A stretch of 64,000 nucleotides of DNA from an uncultured Clostridia bacterium (GTDB lineage Bacteria > Bacillota > Clostridia > HGM11514): NCBI GenBank assembly GCA_934464705.1, contig CAKSKB010000002.1:1-64000 (forward strand), written 5' to 3'. The notes below the pieces were generated by a model. It was not told the origin of the DNA. It saw only the letters and a program-made list of their open reading frames with translations, and made no database searches. Numbering within the stretch: position 1 is the stretch's first letter; each line of letters starts with the position of its first letter. The position numbers and the translations under genes are program-made. Of this stretch, positions 41,384 to 53,292 are shown one piece after another.

Positions 41384-42052
41384 TCACAAAAAAATCAAAG
41401 TACCGTAATCATAAAGCTTTCCGGGCAGGCAGAGATAGTCGATTTTCATATTTTTAAGAAAACCGTCAATCTTCGCAAAGTCCGGATGTTCAGCTATATC
41501 CCCCGAAAAAATCAGTCTTCCGTCAAAACCGGAAGCTCCCCCTATAAATCCGTATTCGCAGTCCCTGAGCCCGACATATCCCGGCTCTATCAGCAGTGCC
41601 GGCATTTTGCCGCTTACTGCCTTATATATTCCTCTGTCCGCTGTGATTATGCCGCTCCCGAAGCTGCACACGGAACATTTTGAATATCCTTGTTTAACAT
41701 TAATTATCTCTCTTCCCGATGCCTGTATTCTATCCAGAATTACGCTGTCGGCTATGCTTTGGCAGCATATCGCATATTTATCGGTTACAGCTACATTATA
41801 TGCCGCAGATTTCGGGTAGTGCCCGAAGGGCAGCGCCGCACCTTTTAAAACATTTTTGCTTTTTAGATTTTTTTTGTAATAATCGTAAAAACATGGTGGA
41901 ACAATAACATTGTTATCAAAGCTGCAAACCTGCATATCCGCATGAAAGCGTTCATAGGAAAGTATGTGCTTATTCTCCTCTGTATATACAATGTGATAAT
42001 TTTCAAACGATTTAAGCCCCGACTCGGGCGAAATTATCAGAGTATCTGTCAT
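41384..42052 (-). CDS. DUF6873-like GME-fold protein
   Basis: A 222-residue cytoplasmic protein. It shows blocks I associate with the clostridial DUF6873 (guanidino-modifying-enzyme fold) family: the early HADMQVCSFDNN, the central VKQGYSKCSVCSFGSG with ITADRGI, and FIGGASGFDG with FSGD near the end. The alternation of short strands suits a pentein-like fold. It leads the DUF6873-ytxC-gpr gene group from a perfect promoter and a hairpin-rich leader. The reaction, if any, is unknown. Confidence 0.7.
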   Translation of the reverse strand: MTDTLIISPESGLKSFENYHIVYTEENKHILSYERFHADMQVCSFDNNVIVPPCFYDYYKKNLKSKNVLKGAALPFGHYPKSAAYNVAVTDKYAICCQSIADSVILDRIQASGREIINVKQGYSKCSVCSFGSGIITADRGIYKAVSGKMPALLIEPGYVGLRDCEYGFIGGASGFDGRLIFSGDIAEHPDFAKIDGFLKNMKIDYLCLPGKLYDYGTLIFL

Positions 42053-42240
42053 TATTTATGAACCTCTTCCGGAAGATTGACATATAATGAGTTTGTTGAA
42101 TTCAACCTTCCCTTATTTACGGCAGTCCCTGCCGATCATATATATGTCAGCCGTGCCGGGTTTCCCCGGCACGGTATTTATTGTTTTGAGCTTACATCAA
42201 ATACAAACACAGAATGTGTTTGGTAACCTATATTGTAAAT
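42053..42240 (-). promoter_or_regulatory. Hairpin-rich leader of the DUF6873-ytxC-gpr group
   Basis: About 180 nt between promoter and start codon. In RNA order it holds CAAACACA/TGTGTTTG (about 42202-42221), the very stable CCGTGCCGGG/CCCGGCACGG (42151-42174) and CGGCAG/CTGCCG (42121-42135). The ribosome binding site GAGG is near 42065. The second hairpin is not followed by a U run. No known riboswitch pattern was recognised. Confidence 0.55.
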
Positions 42241-42269
42241 ATTATATCATAAGTTCTGACCAATGTCAA
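42241..42269 (-). promoter_or_regulatory. Consensus promoter of the sporulation gene group
   Basis: Minus-strand TTGACA (42264-42269), 17-bp spacer, TATAAT (42241-42246), both boxes perfect. Confidence 0.9.
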
Positions 42270-42330
42270 CTAATTATACCACAATTCGCCAAATTATGTT
42301 TATTTATTCCTTAATTATTAATAATCATAA

Positions 42331-42360
42331 AAATAAGACCTTCTCCGGAAGGTCTTATTT
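42331..42360. terminator. Terminator of rpoBC
   Basis: AAATAAGACCTTC pairs with GAAGGTCTTATTT around TCCG, flanked by A and T runs on both strands. It ends the rpoB-rpoC transcript. Confidence 0.9.
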
Positions 42361-42369
42361 TAGATGAAT

Positions 42370-45300
42370 TTACTGGTTTTCAGATTCTGAAATCGGTTCG
42401 TCATCGGGGAGTTTATCCTCATCGATATGAACATCGGAATACTGGTGCATACCCGTACCTGCCGGGATAAGCTTACCGAGGATAACATTTTCCTTAAGAC
42501 CGATAAGCGGGTCAACCTTGCCTTTAATTGCGGCTTCGGTGAGAACCCTGGTGGTTTCCTGGAAGGACGCCGCCGACAGGAACGAATCCGTTGCGAGCGA
42601 AGCCTTTGTGATACCGAGAAGTATTCTCGTACCGGTTGCCGGGTTTTTGCCTGCGGCGAGGGCTTCCTCGTTCTGTTTATTGAAATCGTAAAGTTCAACA
42701 AGTGTACCCATGAGCATATTTGTTTCGCCTGCGTCTTCGATTTTAACCTTATTAATCATCTGGCGCACGATAACTTCAATATGCTTATCGTTAATATCAA
42801 CACCCTGGAGCTTATATGTTCTCTGAACTTCCTGGGTGAGGTATTCCTGAACTGCCTCAAGACCTTTGATTTTGAGGATTTCGTGAGGATTGCACGGACC
42901 GTCTGTAATGAGGTCACCGGGTTCAATCACATCGCCCTCTTTAACTTTAAGCCTTGCTGCGAACGGAATAACATATGTCTTTGCTTCCGCGAGCTCATCG
43001 TTTGTAACGATAACTTCACGGCGCTTCTGTGTTTCGTTGAACGATACGGTACCGCCGATTTCCGAAATTGTTGCAAGACCCTTAGGCTTTCTTGCTTCAA
43101 ACAATTCCTCGACACGGGGAAGACCCTGTGTGATATCGTCGCCGGCAACACCGCCGGTATGGAATGTTCTCATTGTGAGCTGCGTACCGGGTTCGCCGAT
43201 GGACTGTGCAGCGATTATGCCGACTGCCTCACCGATATTGACTTCGCGGCTGGTCGCAAGGTTTTCGCCGTAGCACTTTGCGCAAACACCGACTTTTGCT
43301 TTACAGTTAAGAACCGAACGCACATATGCGCGCTTAACGCCTGCGTCAACAATTTTCTTCGCAAGAACATCGTTGATAAGGTCGGTATTCTTTCTTGCAA
43401 GGATTTCTCCGGTTTCGGGATTAACAATATCCTGTGCCGGGTATCTGCCGATAAGTCTTTCAACAAGCGGCTCGATGATTTCGTTGCCGTCGCGGATATC
43501 CTGAACCCATGTTCCGGCTTCGGTTCCGCAGTCAAGCTCTCTGATGATAACATCCTGGCTGACATCAACCAGTCGCCTTGTGAGGTAACCGGAGTCGGCT
43601 GTACGGAGTGCCGTATCGGCAAGACCCTTTCTCGCACCGTGTGACGATACGAAGAATTCCAGAATGTTAAGACCTTCTCGGAAGTTAGCCTTAACCGGAA
43701 CTTCGACCGTACGGCCCTGCGTATCCGCCATAAGACCACGCATTGCGGCAAGCTGACGAATCTGGTTAACGGAGCCTCGGGCACCGGAGTCTGCCATCAT
43801 ATAAATAGGATTGAGCCAGTCAAGGCTGTACATAAGCACATCCGTTACGCACTTACTGGTATCAGCCCATGTAGTGATAACTCTCTTGTAGCGTTCGTCC
43901 TCGGAAAGCATACCTCGTCTGTAAAGTCTTGTAACTTTTTCGACGATATCCTCTGCCTGTTTGAGGAGAAGCGCTTTTTCTTCGGGCACCTTAACATCGT
44001 CAACCGACACTGTGATTGCGCCTTTTGTCGAATAAGAATATCCGAGTGATTTAATATCGTCAAGAACCTTAGCTGTTTCGCTTGTTCCGTGAACGCGGAT
44101 ACATCTGTCGATGATTTTTCCGAGCTGTTTTTTGCCGACAAGGAAGTCGATTTCATAAACAAGCCTGTTATCAGCTTTGCTTCTGTCGACAAAATCGAGG
44201 TCCTGAGGAATATTTTCATTAAATATAATTCTGCCGACGGTTGTTGTAACGATGCCGGTAACCGTTTCGCCGCCGATTTTCTTGGAAACTCTCACCATCA
44301 TCGGCTCATGAAGCGAAATTATACCGAGCTGATAAGCATGAATTGCTTCTTCCGGCGATTCAAACTTCTTGATAGCTAAAAATCTCTTTGCGTATCTGTA
44401 CATGTCGTCAAGCGATTCTTCTGTGAAAATCTTGGCAAGATACTTATCCGCATTCTTTTCATCGCTTGCAGCCTTAATTATTTCGGCTGTTTTTTTAGCT
44501 TTTTCGTCAGCTGTCATATTTTCTGCGGCTTTAAGGAGAGTCTGAAGTTCTTCATACGCTTCGTTTGCCGCAGCTGTTTTTGCCTGAACCTCAACAAGTT
44601 CTTCTTCAAACTTGTTATAGATATTGTATGTTGTTTCGTTAAATCCCGGGAATCCCACATGAAGGGCTGCCATAATCTCATCGGCATTCTTGCCGGCGCC
44701 GTCCCTTCTGAGTTCCAGGCGGTATTCTTTAAGATATTCGCCGAGTTTTTCGGGCTCGGCTTTATCCTTCTTCATCTTCTTTGCAAGCTTATCATAAACC
44801 GCTTTTTCGGCATCAAGCTTCAGCATATCGTTGATGTCTTTTCGTGTAGCATAGTTCAGAGCTTCGATATCGTTTATAACCGCCGAGATTGATTTATTGC
44901 GGTCCTTCAGTTTTGAAATCTCGTTTTTGACAACAACGGAGGTTTCACGAAGGAATGTTATATCGTTTGTGAGGTTAACGACAACATTTTTGAGCACTGC
45001 CTCATCAATGTTGCCAAACTCTCGGTTTACTCTGTCATTAAGTTCAAACTCTTTAAGAAGAGTGAGGTAATAGCTTCCCAAAACCATATCCTGCGTAGGA
45101 ACGGTTACGGGATGTCCGTCCTGCGGCTTAAGGAGGTTATTGGCGGAAAGCATAAGGAATCTCGCCTCTGCCTGTGCTTCTGCCGACAACGGAACATGGA
45201 TAGCCATCTGGTCACCGTCGAAATCGGCGTTATATGCGGTACAAACCAGCGGATGAAGCTTTAACGCCTTACCGCTTACCAAGATAGGCTCAAACGCCTG

Positions 45301-46569
45301 GATACCGAGTCTGTGAAGTGTAGGCGCACGGTTAAGAAGAACCGGATGTTCTTTAATAACATCCTCCAATACATCCCAAACCTCATCGCGAACCCTTTCA
45401 ACCATTCTCTTTGCGCTCTTTATATTATGAGCCTTGCCGTCTTTTACGAGGCGTTTCATAACAAACGGCTTGAACAGTTCGAGTGCCATATCCTTAGGCA
45501 CGCCGCACTGGAACAGCTTAAGGTCAGGCCCTACAACGATAACCGAACGGCCCGAATAGTCAACACGCTTACCGAGAAGGTTCTGTCTGAATCTTCCCTG
45601 CTTACCTTTAAGCATATCGGAAAGTGATTTAAGTGCACGGTTTCCGGGACCGGTTACGGAGCGGCCGCGTCTGCCGTTATCGATAAGTGCGTCAACGGCT
45701 TCCTGAAGCATTCTCTTTTCGTTTCTTACGATAATGTCCGGAGCGCCAAGTTCAAGAAGCTTTTTAAGACGGTTATTTCTGTTGATGATTCTTCTGTAGA
45801 GGTCATTTAAGTCGCTTGTGGCAAATCTGCCGCCGTCAAGCTGAACCATAGGTCTGATTTCCGGCGGAATTACGGGAACAACATCAAGAATCATCCATGA
45901 CGGTTTGTTGCCCGAGAGCCTGAAGGCTTCAACAACTTCGAGTCTTTTTATAATTCTGATTTTCTTCTGACCGGAAGCGTCCTCAAGTTCGGCTCTCAAT
46001 TCTTTTGAAAGCTGCTCGAGGTCGAGTGCGTCAAGAAGTTCTTTAATTGCTTCCGCACCCATGCCGGCACGGAACTTATCGCCGTATTTCTCCTTAGCGT
46101 CACGGTATTCCTTTTCGGATATAACCTGTCTTTCCATGAACGCCGTTCTGCCGGGATCTATTACCACATATGAAGCAAAGTAAAGAACCTTTTCAAGAAG
46201 CCTCGGGGACATATCGAGTATAAGCCCCATACGGCTGGGCACGCCCTTGAAGTACCAGATATGGGAAACAGGAGCAGCAAGCTCTATATGACCCATTCTT
46301 TCTCTTCTGACCTTTGCTTTTGTAACTTCAACTCCGCATCGGTCGCAGACTATACCCTTATATCTTACTCTTTTGTATTTTCCGCAATGGCATTCCCAGT
46401 CCTTGGTCGGTCCGAAAATGCGCTCACAGAACAAACCGTCCTTCTCGGGCTTTAATGTTCTGTAGTTGATTGTTTCAGGTTTTTTAACCTCACCGTAAGA
46501 CCATTCTCTGATTTTTTCGGGGGAGGCAAGACCTATTTTTATAGCATCAAAGTTTGTGTAATTTGACAT
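42370..46569 (-). CDS. rpoC: DNA-directed RNA polymerase subunit beta prime, with a large insertion
   Basis: A 1399-residue catalytic subunit. The N-terminal zinc site (CHCGKYKRVRYKGIVCDRC, residues 60-78), the catalytic NADFDGDQM (448-455), the bridge helix region around 975-1000 and the second zinc site with CAKCYGENL (from 1096) are all intact. Typical Firmicutes beta prime has about 1200 residues. The excess lies between YYLT (500-503) and FESPEEAIHAYQLG (736-749), where most bacteria have only about 20-25 residues. The extra about 225 residues are lysine/alanine/glutamate-rich and probably helical, with coiled-coil character. ATG 46569 follows GGAGG; the gap to rpoB is 14 bp. Confidence 0.97.
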   Translation of the reverse strand: MSNYTNFDAIKIGLASPEKIREWSYGEVKKPETINYRTLKPEKDGLFCERIFGPTKDWECHCGKYKRVRYKGIVCDRCGVEVTKAKVRRERMGHIELAAPVSHIWYFKGVPSRMGLILDMSPRLLEKVLYFASYVVIDPGRTAFMERQVISEKEYRDAKEKYGDKFRAGMGAEAIKELLDALDLEQLSKELRAELEDASGQKKIRIIKRLEVVEAFRLSGNKPSWMILDVVPVIPPEIRPMVQLDGGRFATSDLNDLYRRIINRNNRLKKLLELGAPDIIVRNEKRMLQEAVDALIDNGRRGRSVTGPGNRALKSLSDMLKGKQGRFRQNLLGKRVDYSGRSVIVVGPDLKLFQCGVPKDMALELFKPFVMKRLVKDGKAHNIKSAKRMVERVRDEVWDVLEDVIKEHPVLLNRAPTLHRLGIQAFEPILVSGKALKLHPLVCTAYNADFDGDQMAIHVPLSAEAQAEARFLMLSANNLLKPQDGHPVTVPTQDMVLGSYYLTLLKEFELNDRVNREFGNIDEAVLKNVVVNLTNDITFLRETSVVVKNEISKLKDRNKSISAVINDIEALNYATRKDINDMLKLDAEKAVYDKLAKKMKKDKAEPEKLGEYLKEYRLELRRDGAGKNADEIMAALHVGFPGFNETTYNIYNKFEEELVEVQAKTAAANEAYEELQTLLKAAENMTADEKAKKTAEIIKAASDEKNADKYLAKIFTEESLDDMYRYAKRFLAIKKFESPEEAIHAYQLGIISLHEPMMVRVSKKIGGETVTGIVTTTVGRIIFNENIPQDLDFVDRSKADNRLVYEIDFLVGKKQLGKIIDRCIRVHGTSETAKVLDDIKSLGYSYSTKGAITVSVDDVKVPEEKALLLKQAEDIVEKVTRLYRRGMLSEDERYKRVITTWADTSKCVTDVLMYSLDWLNPIYMMADSGARGSVNQIRQLAAMRGLMADTQGRTVEVPVKANFREGLNILEFFVSSHGARKGLADTALRTADSGYLTRRLVDVSQDVIIRELDCGTEAGTWVQDIRDGNEIIEPLVERLIGRYPAQDIVNPETGEILARKNTDLINDVLAKKIVDAGVKRAYVRSVLNCKAKVGVCAKCYGENLATSREVNIGEAVGIIAAQSIGEPGTQLTMRTFHTGGVAGDDITQGLPRVEELFEARKPKGLATISEIGGTVSFNETQKRREVIVTNDELAEAKTYVIPFAARLKVKEGDVIEPGDLITDGPCNPHEILKIKGLEAVQEYLTQEVQRTYKLQGVDINDKHIEVIVRQMINKVKIEDAGETNMLMGTLVELYDFNKQNEEALAAGKNPATGTRILLGITKASLATDSFLSAASFQETTRVLTEAAIKGKVDPLIGLKENVILGKLIPAGTGMHQYSDVHIDEDKLPDDEPISESENQ
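44379..45057 (-). other. Lineage-specific insertion in rpoC
   Basis: This encodes beta prime residues about 505-731. Charged helical segments dominate (for example KLAKKMKKDKAEPEKLGEYL and NMTADEKAKKTAEIIKAA). It is in frame, has the same codon use as the flanks and contains no stop, so it is part of the mature protein rather than an intein: there are no Cys/Ser junctions or splicing blocks. Confidence 0.75.
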
Positions 46570-46583
46570 TTCAAAGCGCCTCC

Positions 46584-50369
<3,786 letters not shown>

Positions 50370-50539
50370 AAGCATATCACCTCTTCAAAAAATTTCAGTC
50401 CCCGTTTTGCCGGAACGGAACCGATTTGAAAAAACTCTGTAACACAAATTTCAAAAAACTCTTGATTTTTTATTGAATTTGTGATATAGTATGTATATAA
50501 GGATAATATGCCCTTATATCATACATATAGCATTATATG

Positions 50540-50568
50540 ATAATATCATAATCCGAAGGTTTTGTCAA
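50540..50568 (-). promoter_or_regulatory. Promoter of rpoBC
   Basis: Minus-strand TTGACA (50563-50568), 17-bp spacer, TATTAT (50540-50545). A leader of about 165 nt precedes rpoB. Confidence 0.85.
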
Positions 50569-50792
50569 GGGTTTTTGGCAATATTTTTCGGCTTTTTTTA
50601 TTTTTCGGGGATTTTTATTCAAACAGGGGTGGGGTGCCGAGGCATCTCACCCTTTTAATTTTGCCGCAAATCCTTGCTTTGCTTGCTGCGAAACAGGGAT
50701 TTGCGGCAAAATGTTTTTACATATTAATTGTCTTAAATATCAATTTGGCTGCATGACAAAAAAATACCCCCAATTTTAGAAAAAACATCGTC
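50569..50792. other. Divergent intergenic region with a long inverted repeat
   Basis: Between the rpoB promoter and the next plus-strand promoter. TTTTGCCGCAAATCC (50660-50674) and GGATTTGCGGCAAAA (50698-50712) are perfect 15-bp complements around a 23-nt loop. A GGGTG/CACCC element followed by CTTTT lies at about 50626-50656. No gene was found; the repeat may be a relict terminator or a protein site. Confidence 0.6.
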
Positions 50793-50821
50793 TTGTTTAT
50801 TGATGTGCTTTGTGTTAAAAT
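50793..50821 (+). promoter_or_regulatory. Promoter of the large surface protein pair
   Basis: TTGTTT (50793-50798), 17-bp spacer, TAAAAT (50816-50821). The boxes are moderate, about 65 bp ahead of AAAGGAG. Confidence 0.55.
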
Positions 50822-50890
50822 AAAGTTAGGTGAGAGAATGCTTAATCTCTTGACCGGATAAATTAATATTTATTAAAGGAGCGAAGAAGC

Positions 50891-53260
50891 ATGAAGAAAA
50901 AACTTATTTGTTTAGTAACGGGAATTGTACTCATTTTATCAATGTTGACTTGTGTTACGGCAGCTGCGGAGTATGACCGTGTAAGCCTCGGTTATACAGA
51001 TTCCGTTTTTGTAAAAACGGAAGTCGGGTCAACACCGCAGCAAATTAAGGTTTTCGGTATAACTGATAACGCATACGGCGAAGCAGTTACCAAAACCGAC
51101 CTTACAGGAAGCGAAGGGCTTACATATACCATAAGTGATGAAAATGTTGCATCTGTAAGCAGTGACGGATACCTTACAATTAAGGATTACGGCATAGCAA
51201 CCCTTACGGTAACCGACGGAAAAACAACCGCGAGCGTTCTTATTTCGGTTACGGCAAAGGGCGCCCTCGGCGGATTGAACAGCAACGGAGAAGTGTTTAC
51301 TTTTGATGGTGATTCATTTCCGTTTGAATCAAGGAGCAACTGCGAAAAAGAAACAGTAAATGTCCGCAGAGGAGACGGAGCTGCTTTGATTAAGAGTGAT
51401 TGCCTTGACCTTTATTGTTCGGACAGATGGGGTACCAATGCAGGTTCGTCAGGATATGTTGAAGCGTGGTTTTATGACCCCGGTCAGTTGGATGACGGAA
51501 CATGGGCAGCCGGAACGCCGTTCGGCTGGTTTGACCACAACGATGTGGGTGCAGCGGAAGGAAACCCGAACTATGGCTGGGGAAGAGCGGATTTGAGACT
51601 TCAGATGCACGACCAGATCGGAGCAATGTACGGAAATGCCACCTACAAAATGAGCAAAAACTCAACAGATATTAAGAGAACAAAGGGCTGGCATCAGCTT
51701 GTAATTCTTGCTTATAACGACGGAACAATCGACGATGAAACAAGAAAGAAGCCAAGCGGAAACTTAATAGGACAGGAACAGCTGATGAACCGCTGCCGAT
51801 TTTTTATTGACGGTCAGGAAACTGCAATGGACGGTTTTCCGGACGGCACGGTTTTTGCGGGCTGTCTTACAATCCGTGCAAACGGCGGAAGCGGCTGCCC
51901 TGTCGACGATATAGGTCAGTACCGATATATTGACATGAAAAATGTGAATATATCCGGTAATTTGATGGAGGGCGAAGCGCTTTCGGTTTCGTATGATTAC
52001 ATCAATACATACGACGCTGTTAAAACGGAAAACATCAAGTGGTTCCGAGGCGAAGGCGACACATGGGCAGAAATCGAAGGCGCAGCAGGCAAAACCTATA
52101 CCCTGACCGCCGACGATGTAGGAAAGTTCGTTAAGGCTGAAATTGCGGTAACCGCTGCGGACAATAATGACGGTACGAATCTTACCGAAAAAACAACAAC
52201 CGCTAAAAGAACCGTTAAAACAACGGCGGCCGTTAAGGGCGCTTCGCCCGAAGGTGCAACCGCATCGGTTGATTATGCAAGCGGTCTTAAAACTGACACA
52301 AATGTGCTAACATTCAATCCATGCTACGCAAACGGTGTTACGACATTTGATTTCTACGATGACGGTGTTTCGGGCGGACTGCTTTCATTCAAGTCCGAAG
52401 GCAGTGTTATAAGCGAATACTTTAAGCTTTATGCGGACAACAAGTATACTTTCAATGCTGACCAAGGAACTCCCTCCGTCGGTGAAAAAACAGTATCGCT
52501 TGACAGAAGCGAGGGGTGGCATACAATAAAAATCAAAGCGATTGCCGACTTGTACACTTATGAAGTATATCTTGATAACACTTTGGTTCATAAAATTAAA
52601 ACCGCAAGCGAACCTACCGGAATCAGATATATAAACGCGGAAAGCAAGGATCAAAAGGTAATTCCCGGTTCTTCGAGAACCCTTTGGTATAAAACTCTTA
52701 AAACAGAGCCTCTTTATACCGTAACCGTAAACAAGAATAACGGCGGAGAAGCTTCGGTTGACAATGCTTATGTTGAAAACGGCGGAAAAACAACCCTTAC
52801 CGTTGTTCCTTCCGAGGGATACAGTGCGTCTGTTAAGGTGAACGGCTCGCAAGTGGCTTTTGGCGGGACGACATTTGAAATTACGAACATCACAGAAAAT
52901 GTTACGGTTGATGTTACATTCACCAAAAATGCTCCCGAAGTACCGACGGTTTCAAAAACCGACATAATTGCAAATGCGGATTATAACGGTAAAACTTCCG
53001 CTGTTGTTTATGCAAAAGTTACAGGCAGTGCAAAGGGTGCCGGCATTATCCTCAAAGACAGCGCCGGCCATGAGCTTGTTCTGAACGCATTTAACGCAGA
53101 TGACTCAATATTTACAAGCGGTACTTTCGGAATCCGTGTATTCGGTGAGGCACTTGTTGTCGGAAATCAGTATAAATATATTCCGTTTGTTACATATGCT
53201 TCCGGCGATGGCGAAGTGACAGACAAAGCAGCCGAAGAAGAGTTTACATTCGGAGAATAA
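50891..53260 (+). CDS. Secreted modular protein, no wall anchor
   Basis: A 789-residue exported protein. Signal peptide 1-24. Residues about 26-125 resemble a Big_2-type bacterial Ig domain (LTYTISDENVASVSSDGYL, ATLTVTDG). Residues about 135-355 form a concanavalin-like (LamG-type) module with WFDHNDV and GWHQLVILAYNDG. Residues about 355-430 form an Ig-like module (NLMEGEALSVSYDY, KFVKAEIAVTA). A second LamG-like module follows (about 455-620), then an InlB-B-repeat-like segment (YTVTVNKNNGGEASVDNAYV) and a final beta domain. It has no catalytic motif and no SLH. Residues 26-418 are nearly identical to the next protein. The start is ATG 50891 after AAAGGAG. A carbohydrate-binding role is inferred. 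Confidence 0.75.
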   Translation: MKKKLICLVTGIVLILSMLTCVTAAAEYDRVSLGYTDSVFVKTEVGSTPQQIKVFGITDNAYGEAVTKTDLTGSEGLTYTISDENVASVSSDGYLTIKDYGIATLTVTDGKTTASVLISVTAKGALGGLNSNGEVFTFDGDSFPFESRSNCEKETVNVRRGDGAALIKSDCLDLYCSDRWGTNAGSSGYVEAWFYDPGQLDDGTWAAGTPFGWFDHNDVGAAEGNPNYGWGRADLRLQMHDQIGAMYGNATYKMSKNSTDIKRTKGWHQLVILAYNDGTIDDETRKKPSGNLIGQEQLMNRCRFFIDGQETAMDGFPDGTVFAGCLTIRANGGSGCPVDDIGQYRYIDMKNVNISGNLMEGEALSVSYDYINTYDAVKTENIKWFRGEGDTWAEIEGAAGKTYTLTADDVGKFVKAEIAVTAADNNDGTNLTEKTTTAKRTVKTTAAVKGASPEGATASVDYASGLKTDTNVLTFNPCYANGVTTFDFYDDGVSGGLLSFKSEGSVISEYFKLYADNKYTFNADQGTPSVGEKTVSLDRSEGWHTIKIKAIADLYTYEVYLDNTLVHKIKTASEPTGIRYINAESKDQKVIPGSSRTLWYKTLKTEPLYTVTVNKNNGGEASVDNAYVENGGKTTLTVVPSEGYSASVKVNGSQVAFGGTTFEITNITENVTVDVTFTKNAPEVPTVSKTDIIANADYNGKTSAVVYAKVTGSAKGAGIILKDSAGHELVLNAFNADDSIFTSGTFGIRVFGEALVVGNQYKYIPFVTYASGDGEVTDKAAEEEFTFGE
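50999..52101 (+). repeat. Near-identical 1.1 kb tract, copy 1
   Basis: It aligns with 53407-54509 at a constant offset of 2408 bp. The flanking differences are at 50983, 50998 and 52102. Inside, no mismatch was noticed and even the out-of-frame reading frames agree, so synonymous sites are also conserved. Confidence 0.85.
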
Positions 53261-53292
53261 TTCAGAGTATGTTTTTTATCGGGAGGTAGCAC

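Noticed and set aside
42070..42095. Plus-strand promoter from TTGACATATAATGAG near 42076
   Set aside because: The two boxes are adjacent without a spacer and no plus-strand gene follows.
44379..45057. Intein inside rpoC
   Set aside because: The extra segment has no cysteine or serine splice junctions, no terminal His-Asn and no endonuclease motifs, and it is helical and charged.
51390..51665. Antisense open frame duplicated at 53798-54073
   Set aside because: It is an exact copy only because the coding repeat is identical; it has no independent start signal.
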